A program made the translations under genes and the position numbers. The notes under the pieces were generated by a model, which was not told the DNA's origin, searched no databases, and saw only the letters and a program-made list of their open reading frames with translations. A stretch of DNA of 64,000 nucleotides from DATMXT01 sp963662765 (GTDB lineage: Bacteria > Bacillota > Clostridia > Oscillospirales > Feifaniaceae). Location of the stretch: NCBI GenBank assembly GCA_963662765.2, contig CAXXUP010000005.1:62001-126000 (forward strand), written 5' to 3'. The stretch's first letter is position 1. Each line of letters opens with the position of its first letter. This document shows positions 42,823 to 51,251 of this stretch, piece by piece.

Positions 42823-43219
42823 AAAACTGAAATTCTGCGACCTTCCGGCCTACAAGGCCCTCATGGACGAGTGCTTTGGAAACTGCAGCGTCGATAGCTT
42901 CAAAGAGAGTGACGCCTACGACATTGTCGTCGCAAAAGAGGACGATAAGCTCCTCGGCAGTATGACGCTCTATAAAATCGAGCTCTTTACCTTCGGCTTT
43001 CAGCCCTGTATCGAGCTCTTCAATGTGGCGGTGACGGCCGGCGCCCGCGGCCGCGGTATCGGCCGCGCTTTGATGGACTACGCCAAAGACTACGCAAAGG
43101 ACAATGGCTATAAGTCCATCTCGCTCACCTGTCTGGAGGAGGCAACCCCTGCCCACAAGCTCTATGAGTCAGCCGGCTTTATAAAGGCGCCAAGCCGAAA
43201 ATACGCGCTTTATCTGTAA
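42812..43219 (+). CDS. GNAT family N-acetyltransferase
   Basis: 135 residues, a complete single GNAT fold. IELFNVAVTAGARGRGIGRALMDYA (acetyl-CoA loop with RGRGIGRA) is followed by SLTCLEEATPAHKLYESAGF. The GTG at 42812 follows AAGGAG by ten bases and overlaps the tmcAL stop, so translation is probably coupled. The substrate is unknown. With tmcAL in front it might act on RNA or protein, but GNAT specificity cannot be read from sequence. Confidence 0.85.
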   Translation: MTIEKLKFCDLPAYKALMDECFGNCSVDSFKESDAYDIVVAKEDDKLLGSMTLYKIELFTFGFQPCIELFNVAVTAGARGRGIGRALMDYAKDYAKDNGYKSISLTCLEEATPAHKLYESAGFIKAPSRKYALYL

Positions 43220-43252
43220 AAAAAGCGGACGGCAGCTGCCGTCCGCTTTTTA
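43219..43252. terminator. Bidirectional terminator
   Basis: A perfect palindrome of 16-base arms (43220-43235 and 43236-43251) with A5/T5 ends, between the GNAT gene (+) and the cysteine-cluster gene (-). Confidence 0.9.
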
Positions 43253-43708
43253 TGTAATACGAAAAACCTCTTCTATCCAGCGCCTGACGAGGAGCTGTCC
43301 GGCGGGCGTCCGCCAGTCTTTTTCCAAGTCCGCATGGCACTTTTGACCGAGCCCCATTCTTTGGTGGTGGCAGTAGAGGCATTCAAGTGGTTCGTATCCC
43401 GTCCCATGGAGCTCGCAAAGCCCGTCTTTCAAAAAATTGCATCCGTTTTTTGCGTATTCCTGCAGCGCGAAATTCCCCTCGCAGCCCTTAAACGCAGGTG
43501 AAAGTACACCGTATTTCATATCCGGCGAGACTTCCAGCATCATGCGGGGGCCGTATCCCGCTCGCATTGCCCGCGAGGCCTCATGGACGGTCCACCAGCC
43601 CGGACGCATACAGTACGACCTGCAGATATCGCAGCAGCATGGCTGCGACGGCGGATATTTTTCATGTAATGATCTGGCTTTCTTTTCTTGCTTCATTTTC
43701 TCCGCCAC
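43250..43708 (-). CDS. YkgJ-like cysteine-cluster protein (hypothetical)
   Basis: 152 residues with ten Cys. Groups are CCCDICRSYC near the N-terminus, single Cys in GCEGN and NGCNF, then LCELHGTGYEPLECLYC and a late QKC. The spacing resembles YkgJ-type zinc/iron-chelating cluster proteins. A basic, Lys-rich head precedes it. No reaction is known. It overlaps the 3' end of the TetR gene by 47 bases and is probably cotranscribed with it, so it may be that regulator's target. The start is uncertain: GTG at 43708 or ATG at 43696. Confidence 0.55.
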   Translation of the reverse strand: MAEKMKQEKKARSLHEKYPPSQPCCCDICRSYCMRPGWWTVHEASRAMRAGYGPRMMLEVSPDMKYGVLSPAFKGCEGNFALQEYAKNGCNFLKDGLCELHGTGYEPLECLYCHHQRMGLGQKCHADLEKDWRTPAGQLLVRRWIEEVFRIT

Positions 43709-44351
43709 TGTCCTTTTCCATCAGTTCACAAAAGAACTTAAGCGTTTTGACCATGTACCCCACCACGGTATACACATCCGCAAGCCCGTGCTGGGCCATA
43801 ATGTACTCTTTTGTCAGGGCAATTGATACATAGTTGTACTGCTGCGCAAACATGCGCGCGTCGATGGGTTTAATCATTTTACGTTCAATCATTTTACTGA
43901 TTAGCCGCTCGTAATAGCCGGCCGGCTCATTGACAACATACTGATAGTACATTTCGGCGGCCCGCGGGCTACGAAACTTCTCGTAGTTGATGATCATCGC
44001 CGTGTTGGAGAGGGTACCGCAGACACTTTTACCGACATGAAACAGGATATTTTTGAATATTTCCGCGGGCTCCATGATCATGAGCATCTGCTCAAGCTCT
44101 TCATCCGTCGGTCTTGTCCCGGGGACAAACCGGATGAATTCATGATAGAGGGTGTCTAAAATGTCGGATTTACTTAAAAAGTGGTTATAGATCGAGCTCT
44201 CCTTGATACCGACCTTCTTTGCAATCTCGCGCATCGAGACACCGTCATATCCGTTTTGTGCAAAGAGCGTGGCTGCCGCATCCAAAATCTCCCGCGCCGT
44301 CTCCGCCCCCCGTTTTCTTTTTGGAACGCCTTCACTTACCGTATCGTTCAT
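43662..44351 (-). CDS. TetR family transcriptional regulator
   Basis: 229 residues. The N-terminal helix-turn-helix domain (about residues 18-65) reads AREILDAAATLFAQNGYDGVSMREIAKKVGIKESSIYNHF (cited in parts: LFAQNGYDGVSM and GIKESSIYNHF), classic TetR. The C-terminal 150 residues form the ligand-binding domain, with no recognisable ligand. A dyad within its own promoter (44375-44390) suggests autorepression. The gene downstream overlaps it and encodes a cysteine-cluster protein. Confidence 0.9.
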   Translation of the reverse strand: MNDTVSEGVPKRKRGAETAREILDAAATLFAQNGYDGVSMREIAKKVGIKESSIYNHFLSKSDILDTLYHEFIRFVPGTRPTDEELEQMLMIMEPAEIFKNILFHVGKSVCGTLSNTAMIINYEKFRSPRAAEMYYQYVVNEPAGYYERLISKMIERKMIKPIDARMFAQQYNYVSIALTKEYIMAQHGLADVYTVVGYMVKTLKFFCELMEKDSGGENEARKESQIIT

Positions 44352-44369
44352 AATTCACCCCCTGATTCT

Positions 44370-44398
44370 ATTTTACTATCGTTTGATAGTTTAATCAA
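44370..44398 (-). promoter_or_regulatory. Promoter of the tetR gene
   Basis: On the minus strand TTGATT (44393-44398), 17 nt, and TAAAAT (44370-44375), 19 bases before the start codon. Confidence 0.65.
44375..44390. promoter_or_regulatory. TetR-type operator candidate in the promoter spacer
   Basis: ACTATC and GATAGT around GTTT form a 6-bp perfect dyad that fills most of the -35/-10 spacer of the tetR promoter. This is a standard position for autorepression. Confidence 0.6.
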
Positions 44399-44525
44399 GT
44401 ATTTAGATATCATTTAATTGTTTTGCGAACTATGTTTTGCTGAAAGCTGCCATCGTTCATTTTCGGTCCGCTCGAAACTGTAATAAATGTGGATATTACA
44501 CCACTCTGCATTGTTATACGCAAAA

Positions 44526-44560
44526 TAATGGCGGCAGCTGTTTTTCTTCAGCTGCCGCCA
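44526..44560 (-). terminator. Terminator of the small helical protein gene
   Basis: An 11-bp GGCGGCAGCTG/CAGCTGCCGCC stem (44530-44540 with 44549-44559); on the minus strand it is followed by ATTATTTTG. Confidence 0.75.
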
Positions 44561-44564
44561 CCTG

Positions 44565-44777
44565 CTATTTTACGTCGTATTCCTTTAAAATCTCGAGCAG
44601 TTTCGAAGCGTGAACGCCTTCATCCTCGGCGTATTCCTTAAATACCTCGCAGACCTTTTCATCGTCCACAATCTCATTGGAGTAGGTCTGAAAGTCCCGC
44701 ACAAGTTCCATGGAATCCTCAAAGGCCAAAAGCAGCTTGTCGCGGGTGGTAATGCTGATTCCGTGTTTTTTATCCAT
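44565..44777 (-). CDS. Small helical protein, hypothetical
   Basis: 70 residues, acidic and all helical by composition (LLLAFEDSMELVRDFQTYSNEIVDDEKVCEVF, read here in parts such as LLLAFEDSMELVRDF). The closing EYAEDEGVHASKLLEIL has an E-x-x-x-H spacing reminiscent of ferritin-like helices, but no full diiron set is present. I do not recognise the family. The best AGGAGGTG lies 15 bases from the start codon and instead faces an out-of-frame ATG that opens a five-codon frame (MITNG) whose stop overlaps this gene's first codons. Confidence 0.6.
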   Translation of the reverse strand: MDKKHGISITTRDKLLLAFEDSMELVRDFQTYSNEIVDDEKVCEVFKEYAEDEGVHASKLLEILKEYDVK

Positions 44778-44855
44778 TTGTGATCATCGGCACCTCCTGT
44801 TCATTCGTTCGGATTTTATTGTTGTCCTGTAAGCTGTTTTTATACCAAAATGCCC

Positions 44856-44885
44856 AAAACTATGGCTAAAATCATAGTTTTTTTT
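44856..44885 (+). terminator. Hairpin with T tract, no upstream gene assigned
   Basis: AAAACTATG and CATAGTTTT with an 8-base loop, followed by more T (eight in a row). It reads as a plus-strand terminator, yet no plus-strand gene precedes it. It may end an unseen small transcript or be chance in AT-rich sequence. Confidence 0.35.
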
Positions 44886-44927
44886 GTTTCAGGATAAAAT
44901 TTTGTTTATAAAATAAGAGATTAGTTC

Positions 44928-44956
44928 TTCACATCGGTGCCTCAATGTGATAATAT
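44928..44956 (+). promoter_or_regulatory. Promoter of the amino-acid ABC operon
   Basis: TTCACA (44928-44933), 17 nt, and TAATAT (44951-44956), 52 bases before the start codon. Confidence 0.5.
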
Positions 44957-45008
44957 ACGTAAGTATTCTATCTTCAACATAAAAATAAACTTTCGGAGGA
45001 TACATAAC

Positions 45009-45842
45009 ATGAATGTTAAAAAAATCGCAGCCCTTTTGCTTGTCATGGCACTTGTCTTTACGCTTGCCGCCTGCGCCAAAAAACCTGCGGCTGAAGAGCC
45101 CGCCGCACCCGAAACTCCCGCCGTCACCGACGACCTGTCCTATGTCACAGGCAACGGAAAGCTGCTCATCGGATACACCGTTTACGAGCCCATGAACTAC
45201 ACCGACGAAAGCGGCAAATTTACTGGTTTTGACACTGAATTTGCAGAGGCCGTCTGCGCAAAGCTGGGCGTCACCCCCGAGTTCGTGGAGATCAACTGGG
45301 ACACCAAGGTCATTGAGCTCGATGCCAAGAGCATTGACTGCATCTGGAACGGCATGACCATCACCGATGAGCTCAAGGAGAACATCGCCGTCTCCGATCC
45401 CTATGTCAAAAACATGCAGGTCGTCGTCATCCGCACGGCCGACGCTGCGAAGTATACCGACACCGCTTCTCTCTCCGCCGCCAAACTGGTCGCCGAGGCA
45501 GGCTCCGCCGGAGAGAATGTCACCAAGGGCGACGCAAACCTCTCCAAAGCGACATACGTCGCGGTCTCCAAGCAGACCGACGCCTTGTTGGAAGTCAAGG
45601 CCGGCACCTCCGATGCCGCAGTACTCGACTGGACCCTTGCCAAGAGCATGGTGGGAGAAGGCACCGACTACGCGGATCTGCAGATGGTGGCCGGCCTCGA
45701 GCTCTCGGTTGAGGAATACGGCATCGGCTTCCGCAAGGACAGCACGCTGTGCACCAAGGTCAACGAAATCATGGCCGAGCTTGTAGCCGACGGCACCCTG
45801 CCCGCTCTGGCAGAAAAATACGGTCTGAGCCTCGCAGAGTAA
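45009..45842 (+). CDS. Polar amino-acid ABC transporter, substrate-binding lipoprotein
   Basis: 277 residues. A lipoprotein signal ends at TLAAC (Cys 21). The SBP_bac_3 fold follows: LLIGYTVYEPMNYTDESGKFTGFDTEFAEAV (shown by pieces GYTVYEPMNY and GFDTEF), DCIWNGMTIT and AVLDWTLAKSMV. It captures an amino acid, possibly polar, for the permease and ATPase encoded downstream. CGGAGG lies eight or so bases before the ATG at 45009. A hairpin after the gene probably makes it the most abundant product of the operon. Confidence 0.93.
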   Translation: MNVKKIAALLLVMALVFTLAACAKKPAAEEPAAPETPAVTDDLSYVTGNGKLLIGYTVYEPMNYTDESGKFTGFDTEFAEAVCAKLGVTPEFVEINWDTKVIELDAKSIDCIWNGMTITDELKENIAVSDPYVKNMQVVVIRTADAAKYTDTASLSAAKLVAEAGSAGENVTKGDANLSKATYVAVSKQTDALLEVKAGTSDAAVLDWTLAKSMVGEGTDYADLQMVAGLELSVEEYGIGFRKDSTLCTKVNEIMAELVADGTLPALAEKYGLSLAE

Positions 45843-45869
45843 CCCCTTTTAAACACAAAAAGAGTTCTT

Positions 45870-45898
45870 GGGGCCAGGGGAGGAAACTCCCCTGCCCC
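45870..45898 (+). terminator. Intercistronic hairpin after the binding-protein gene
   Basis: GGGG-CC-AGGGGAG pairs with CTCCCCT-G-CCCC around a GAAA tetraloop, with only a weak T tract (ATTCTTT). It is probably a leaky terminator or an mRNA-stabilising stem that lowers permease and ATPase expression relative to the binding protein. Confidence 0.65.
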
Positions 45899-45953
45899 AT
45901 TCTTTAGACAGCGGGAGCCCTCCACACACCGCCTTAAGTAAAGTAGGTTTCCA

Positions 45954-46598
45954 ATGAATCCTTCCATCATTTTCTCGAAGTTGTTCGAAAGCTTTGGCAT
46001 CAACTGCACAATCTTCTTTGTCACACTGGGCCTTGCGCTGCCGCTTGGCCTTCTAATATCGTTTGGGTCCATGAGCCGCATATCCCCGCTTCGGTGGCTG
46101 GTGAAGACCTTTGTCTGGTGCATCCGCGGCACTCCGCTGATGCTTCAGGTCATTGTGATCTTTTACGGACCGGGCCTTTTGTGGAGCGGAACGGCATTGC
46201 CGCGAATTCCGGCCGCCATCATTGCCTTTATAATCAACTATGCCTGCTACTTCTCGGAGATTTACCGCGGCGGCATTGAGGGCATTCCCTATGGGCAATA
46301 CGAGGCCGGACAGGTACTGGGCATGAAGAAAAGTCAGATTTTCTTCCATGTCACCCTTTTGCAGGTGGTTAAGCGCATCCTTGCGCCCATGGGCAACGAG
46401 GTGATGACCCTCATTAAGGATACGGCCTTAGCCAATGTCATCGCCAACAAAGAGATCATCATGATGGCCAAGGAATTCGCCACAAAGGGTCTCATTTGGC
46501 CGCTCTTCTCCACCGCCGTTTTCTTTTTGATTTTCTGCGGCGTTTTGACCCTGCTACTGGGGTACGCGGAGATGAAGCTCGATTATTTCAGGGCTTAG
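45954..46598 (+). CDS. Amino-acid ABC transporter permease
   Basis: 214 residues with about five membrane helices, of the HisM/GlnP group. FVWCIRGTPLMLQVIVIFYG is the conserved amphipathic entry region, and the EAA loop reads QYEAGQVLGMKKSQIFFHV. It forms the membrane channel, probably as a homodimer because no second permease gene is present. It lies ten bases before the ATPase gene. Confidence 0.93.
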   Translation: MNPSIIFSKLFESFGINCTIFFVTLGLALPLGLLISFGSMSRISPLRWLVKTFVWCIRGTPLMLQVIVIFYGPGLLWSGTALPRIPAAIIAFIINYACYFSEIYRGGIEGIPYGQYEAGQVLGMKKSQIFFHVTLLQVVKRILAPMGNEVMTLIKDTALANVIANKEIIMMAKEFATKGLIWPLFSTAVFFLIFCGVLTLLLGYAEMKLDYFRA

Positions 46599-46608
46599 GA
46601 GGGACGAC

Positions 46609-47394
46609 ATGGCAATTCTTGAAGTCAGCCACATATGCAAACACTTTGATGAGACCGAAGTGTTAAAGGACATCGGCTTTTCGCTGGAAACGGGAGAGTC
46701 TTTGGCCATCATCGGCTCCTCCGGCTCCGGGAAAACCACGCTGCTTCGCTGCCTGAACTTTTTAGAGACGCCGGACGGCGGGCGCATATCGGTCGCAGGG
46801 AAACTGCTCTTTGACGCGGCCGATCCCGCCACGCAGCTTGAAAGCCAGATTCGAAAAAAAAGGCTCCATTTCGGCCTCGTGTTCCAATCTTTCAATCTTT
46901 TCCCCCAGTACACCGCGCTGAAAAACGTCATGCTCGCAGGGGAACTGCTGGCGAGGGAGCGCCCGGATTATCGGGCGAGCGGCAAGGCCATTCAAGAGGA
47001 AATCCGTGCTACAGCGGTTGAGATTTTGTCCCAGATGGGGCTTTCGGATAAGTTGAATATGTACCCCCACCAGCTTTCGGGCGGTCAGCAGCAGCGGGTG
47101 GCAATTGCTAGGGCCCTAGCGCTCTCCCCCGATATTCTTTGCTTTGACGAGCCCACCTCAGCACTTGACCCGGAGCTCACCGGCGAAGTGCTGAAGGTCA
47201 TTCGCTCTCTTGCGGAAAATAACACCACCATGATCATCGTCACCCACGAGATGGCGTTTGCCCGGGATGTGGCCGACCGTGTCATCTTCATGGACGGCGG
47301 CGTGATCGTGGAGGAGGGTGCAGCCTGTGAGGTTATCGATAACCCCAAAGAGGAGCGCACTAGACAGTTTTTATCCCGTTACGCACAGACATGA
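46609..47394 (+). CDS. Amino-acid ABC transporter ATP-binding protein, GlnQ-like
   Basis: 261 residues. Walker A GSSGSGKTTLL, Q-loop VFQSFNLFPQYTAL, signature LSGGQQQRVAIARAL, Walker B ILCFDEPTSALDPEL and switch VTHEM follow the GlnQ/HisP pattern. A roughly 20-residue insert (about residues 75-85 and 110-125) is longer than in E. coli GlnQ, as often in Clostridia. AGGAGG precedes the ATG at 46609. It is the last gene of the operon and is followed by a terminator. Confidence 0.95.
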   Translation: MAILEVSHICKHFDETEVLKDIGFSLETGESLAIIGSSGSGKTTLLRCLNFLETPDGGRISVAGKLLFDAADPATQLESQIRKKRLHFGLVFQSFNLFPQYTALKNVMLAGELLARERPDYRASGKAIQEEIRATAVEILSQMGLSDKLNMYPHQLSGGQQQRVAIARALALSPDILCFDEPTSALDPELTGEVLKVIRSLAENNTTMIIVTHEMAFARDVADRVIFMDGGVIVEEGAACEVIDNPKEERTRQFLSRYAQT

Positions 47395-47451
47395 CGAACT
47401 GACAGCCACCTCGAAAGGGGTTGCTGTGCATTACACCTAAGGCTCGCAATC

Positions 47452-47495
47452 AAAAAAGTTCCTCTCCGTCTATCCAAACGGAGAGGAACTTTTTA
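47452..47495. terminator. Bidirectional terminator between the two ABC operons
   Basis: A 17-18-bp stem (47452-47469 with 47478-47494) with A6 and T5 flanks, serving the plus-strand ATPase gene and minus-strand livF. Confidence 0.9.
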
Positions 47496-47515
47496 TACGT
47501 TGTAAAAACCCCCGC

Positions 47516-48227
47516 TCAAGTCCCGAGATAGGCCGCCTTGACGGCCTCGTTGGCAAGCAGTTCCTTGCCCGTGCCGGACAGGGTGATGCGCCCCGTCTCG
47601 AGTACATAGCCCATGTCGGCCGTGGAGAGCGCCATATTGGCATTTTGTTCAATGAGCAGGATCGTCATGCCGCTCTTGTTGATTTCTTTGATGATGCTGA
47701 AGATGTCGCGCACGATGAGCGGCGCTAGGCCTAACGACGGCTCATCCATCATTAAGAGCTTCGGGCGGCTCATCAGCGCACGGCCTACCGCCAGCATCTG
47801 CTGCTCGCCGCCTGAAAGCGTACCTCCGGCCTGCCACGACCGCTCCTTGAGGCGCGGGAACAAATCGAACACCCATTCAACGTCCGCGGCGATGCTGTCC
47901 TTGCGCAAATAAGCACCCACCCGCAAATTTTCGTATACCGTAAGGTCGGCGAAAATCCGCCGGCCTTCGGGAACCAGCGTAATCCCCTTTTTGACGATGG
48001 ACGTCGTGTCCGCGGCCGGTGATGGTCTCGCCCTCAAACTGGATGGCGCCGCTTTTCGGTTTCACAAGCCCGGCGATTGCGCGCAGGGTCGAGCTTTTAC
48101 CGGCGCCGTTCGCACCGATTAAGGTGACGATTTGACCGCGCGGCACGTCGAAGGAGATGCCCTTAACGGCCTCAATGCCGCCGTAGTTTACTTTCAATTC
48201 TTTGATGCTTAATATCGCGTCGCTCAT
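47516..48227 (-). pseudogene. livF: Branched-chain amino-acid ABC ATPase LivF, one frame break
   Basis: The first frame (48227 to about 48012) gives LIGANGAGKSSTLRAI (Walker A) up to GETITGRGHD. The second (about 48010 to 47516) resumes at TTSIVKKGITLVPEGRRIF, with LSGGEQQMLAVGRALM (signature) and LLMMDEPSLGLAP (Walker B). Joined they make about 237 residues, a complete LivF. The shift falls near 48000-48012. All motifs are intact and the gene ends a functional-looking operon, so sequence error is likely. Its ATG overlaps the livG stop by one base. Confidence 0.82.
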
Positions 48228-49066
48228 CAGTCCACCCCCAGATATGCGTTGATGACGCGGCTGTCCGCCCTTACAAAGTCGGGCGTTCCGTCGCAGATGT
48301 ATTTTCCGAAGTCTATCACGTAGATCCGGTCACAAAACTGCATGACGAGATCCATATGGTGCTCGATCATCAAGATGGTGAGATTGTACTTGTCTTTAAT
48401 CTGCGCAATGAACTGTCCAAGCTCCTGGGTCTCCTGGGGGTTCATTCCGGCCGCCGGCTCGTCTAGGAGAAGAAGCTCCGGGTCGGTGGCAAGCGCCCTT
48501 GCGATCTCAAGGCGGCGCTGCAGGCCATACGGAAGGCTTACGGCAAGGTCGTTTGCATACTGCAAAAGGTTTTGCTCTAAAAGCAGCTTTGCCGTCTCCT
48601 CGCGCATGCGCTTTTCCTCGGAATGGCTGATGCGCAAGGTGGCAGAAAGTACATTTTGTTTCGCCCGCATATGCTTTGCCGTCAGCACGTTGTCAAACAC
48701 CGTCATGCTCTTCCACAGGCGGATGTTCTGGAAGGTGCGCGCTATGCCAAGCCGTGTGATTTGGTCAGGCGTAGGGTCCAGGGTTTTCTTCCCGGCAAAT
48801 TTTTTCGGGTTCTCCCCGGTGTAGAGCTTTTTCATCTTCCCGCGCGGATGATTTGCGACGATGGGCTCTCCATTGAAACTGATGACGCCGTTGGAGGGCT
48901 CATAGACGCCGGTGACACAGTTGAAGACCGTGGTCTTCCCGGCGCCGTTTGGCCCGATGAGTGCGACGATTTCGCCGCGGCTCACTTCAAGCGACAGGTT
49001 GTTGACGGCGATGACGCCGCCGAATTGCATGGTTACATCTTCCAGACGCAGCACGTTTTCAGGCAT
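48227..49066 (-). CDS. livG: Branched-chain amino-acid ABC ATPase LivG
   Basis: 279 residues. Walker A GPNGAGKTTVFN, the LivG-type ARTFQNIRLWKSMTVFDNV, signature VSLPYGLQRRLEIARAL and Walker B LLLLDEPAAGMNPQET are present. The long insert between Walker A and the Q-loop (about residues 65-105) is typical of LivG. It pairs with LivF to drive the LivHM channel. It overlaps livM by eight bases. Confidence 0.95.
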   Translation of the reverse strand: MPENVLRLEDVTMQFGGVIAVNNLSLEVSRGEIVALIGPNGAGKTTVFNCVTGVYEPSNGVISFNGEPIVANHPRGKMKKLYTGENPKKFAGKKTLDPTPDQITRLGIARTFQNIRLWKSMTVFDNVLTAKHMRAKQNVLSATLRISHSEEKRMREETAKLLLEQNLLQYANDLAVSLPYGLQRRLEIARALATDPELLLLDEPAAGMNPQETQELGQFIAQIKDKYNLTILMIEHHMDLVMQFCDRIYVIDFGKYICDGTPDFVRADSRVINAYLGVD

Positions 49067-50189
49067 CCGTACCGCCTCCTTTCGCCTCGGTGGGCAGAGT
49101 GGATTTCCGCCGGAGTTTCCTCACGAGCCCACGGAAGGAGATCTCCCGGTCTCCCATGAGGCCTCTTGAGAAGAATAGGACGATGATCATGATGATAACC
49201 GAGAAAATGAATTTTCGGAATCCCGAACGGAAAAGGTTTGGAGCAGAAAACCATAAAAACTTTCCGGAATCGAGCCCGCGCAGCCACCACTCGGAACATG
49301 CGATATAGAGAAAGCTAGCGATGCAGGACCCCGATATGGAGCCGATGCCGCCGATGACAACGATGAGCAAAATCTCATAGGTCATGGCGCTTTTGAACTG
49401 AGACGCCTGAACGGTGGCCTGGAACATGGCCACCAAAGCGCCGGAAATGCCGGCAAAGAAGGAGCTGATGACAAAGCTCATCTCCTTGTGCTTAAAGAGG
49501 TTGATGCCCATGCTCTCAGCTGCGACCTCATCGTCCCGGATGGCTTTGAATGCGCGCCCATAGGAGGAATTGATGAGGAGCACGATGAGTGCGACGCAGA
49601 CGCCTGCGGCCAGGAATACGAAGAGTGTCGGAGGAATTTTAATATTCGTAAAGGGGATGGTCACATCCGTCAGGTCTTTGTACTCGCGCATGATGTTTGC
49701 GCCGTTGGTGACAGGCCCCAGAACATCCCACTGAAAAAATGACCGGATGATCTCGGCAAAACCCAGGGTGGCAATGGCCAGATAGTCCGATTTAAGCCGC
49801 AGGACCGGCAGGCCGATGAGGGCCGCGAAGAACGCAGCCGTAAGGCCGGCGCAAATCAGGGCGATCAGGATCCCCGTATCGAACTTGACGAGACAGTCGT
49901 AATATTTATAGACGGTGTCCGACAACTTGATCTCCGTCGGAATGGTAAAGATGGCGTAGGTGTATGCCCCGATCAGCATAAAGCCCGCCTGTCCGAGCGA
50001 GAAGAGCCCGGTAAAGCCGTTGAGCAGATTCATTGACACGGCGACAAGCGAATAGATGGCCCCCTTCTTGAGTACGGTGAAGAGGATATGCCCGGGATTC
50101 AACGTTTGCTCAAGTACGAAAACAATGATATAAATCAAAGCGATGGCGGCCAGCATAAACCACAGTTCAGTTTTATTTTTCTTTTCCAT
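49059..50189 (-). CDS. livM: Branched-chain amino-acid ABC permease LivM
   Basis: 376 residues from the ATG at 50189, with about nine hydrophobic segments. LNGFTGLFSLGQAGFMLIGAYTYA and LRLKSDYLAIATLGFAEIIR are LivM signatures, and AFKAIRDDEVAAESMG is the cytoplasmic coupling loop. Start: an ATG at 50204 overlaps the livH stop as ATGA but lacks a ribosome site; GAGGG lies before the ATG at 50189. Membrane partner of LivH. Confidence 0.93.
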   Translation of the reverse strand: MEKKNKTELWFMLAAIALIYIIVFVLEQTLNPGHILFTVLKKGAIYSLVAVSMNLLNGFTGLFSLGQAGFMLIGAYTYAIFTIPTEIKLSDTVYKYYDCLVKFDTGILIALICAGLTAAFFAALIGLPVLRLKSDYLAIATLGFAEIIRSFFQWDVLGPVTNGANIMREYKDLTDVTIPFTNIKIPPTLFVFLAAGVCVALIVLLINSSYGRAFKAIRDDEVAAESMGINLFKHKEMSFVISSFFAGISGALVAMFQATVQASQFKSAMTYEILLIVVIGGIGSISGSCIASFLYIACSEWWLRGLDSGKFLWFSAPNLFRSGFRKFIFSVIIMIIVLFFSRGLMGDREISFRGLVRKLRRKSTLPTEAKGGGTDA

Positions 50190-50200
50190 CTCGTCCACCC

Positions 50201-51112
50201 TCATACTTTATCCGAAGTCTTTTCACCGAACAGGCCGGTGGGCTTGACGACAAGGATTATGATAAGCAGGCCGAAAGTAAAAGCGTCGGAGAAGGTTGTC
50301 CAGCCGGTTCCAAATCCGAAAATTTGACTTCCGCCCTTGATAATATTCTCGCAAATACCGATGATGAATGCGCCGATGACAGCGCCCGGAATGCTTCCGA
50401 TCCCGCCGAACACGGCGGCCACAAAGCACTTCAGCCCCGGCATGCCGCCCGATACGGGTGTTACGGAGGCATAGTTCGTAAAGTAGAGCATAGAGCCGAT
50501 GGCAGCGAGGAACGAGCCGATGATGAAAGTGACCGCTATGACCGTATTGATTTTGATGCCCATGAGCTGACTGGTCTCAAAATCCCTGGAGACGGCGCGC
50601 ATCGCAATTCCGATCTTTGTCTTTTTGATGAGGATTGTCAGCAGTACGACCAAGACGATCGTAAGGGCCGGTGTGACGACCGTGACCATCTTTGTGCTCG
50701 CACCCCAGATTGTGATGTTCTCGGAAAGCCAGGGGATTTTGGGATAAACCTTGGCAAGACCGCCATAGAAGTACAGCGCCGCGTTTTGCAGGAGATACGA
50801 GACTCCGATGGCGCTGATCATGACCGACATGCGCGGTGCGCTGCGCAAAGGCCTATACGCCACACGTTCGATTAACAGACCCAAAACGACCGTGAACGCC
50901 AGTACGAGCGGAATCGATACGTACATTGGCAGCCAAGCAGTCAAAGAGACCATCATCAGGCCGGCAAACATGAACACGTCTCCGTGGGCAAAATTGATCA
51001 GGCGAAGGATACCGTAGACCATCGTGTAGCCGATGGCGATGAGCGCATACTGACCTCCTACGGAAATGCCCGAGAGGATATAAGACAGATTTCTGTGCAA
51101 AAACTCGATCAT
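50201..51112 (-). CDS. livH: Branched-chain amino-acid ABC permease LivH
   Basis: 303 residues with about eight membrane helices. GGQYALIAIGYTMVYGILRLINFAHGD is the LivH hallmark (shown as its pieces YALIAIGYTMVYG and LRLINFAHGD), and MRAVSRDFETSQLMGI is the coupling loop. GGAGG lies eight bases before the ATG at 51112. It follows the hairpin region after livJ. Confidence 0.95.
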   Translation of the reverse strand: MIEFLHRNLSYILSGISVGGQYALIAIGYTMVYGILRLINFAHGDVFMFAGLMMVSLTAWLPMYVSIPLVLAFTVVLGLLIERVAYRPLRSAPRMSVMISAIGVSYLLQNAALYFYGGLAKVYPKIPWLSENITIWGASTKMVTVVTPALTIVLVVLLTILIKKTKIGIAMRAVSRDFETSQLMGIKINTVIAVTFIIGSFLAAIGSMLYFTNYASVTPVSGGMPGLKCFVAAVFGGIGSIPGAVIGAFIIGICENIIKGGSQIFGFGTGWTTFSDAFTFGLLIIILVVKPTGLFGEKTSDKV

Positions 51113-51131
51113 TGCGTTGCCTCCGTTATAT

Positions 51132-51178
51132 GGCGTCTCAAACGGGAACGAACCGTTTCGTTCCCGTTTTGAGACGCC
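51132..51178 (-). promoter_or_regulatory. Long hairpin directly before livH
   Basis: Arms 51132-51152 and 51157-51178 pair over about 21 bp with one extra base and a 4-base loop. No T tract follows on the minus strand; the livH ribosome site begins about ten bases later. Probably an mRNA processing or stability element between livJ and livHMGF. Confidence 0.6.
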
Positions 51179-51211
51179 AATCAGTTATTGCAAAGGAGTA
51201 GAAAACGCGGC

Positions 51212-51228
51212 GGGGGCCAAAGGCCCCC
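51212..51228 (-). terminator. Short GC hairpin after livJ
   Basis: GGGGGCC/GGCCCCC with loop of three, followed on the minus strand by GCCGCGTTTTC, a weak T tract. Likely a leaky terminator limiting the genes after livJ. Confidence 0.5.
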
Positions 51229-51251
51229 GTCCGTATGGTGCAGTTTTGGTA

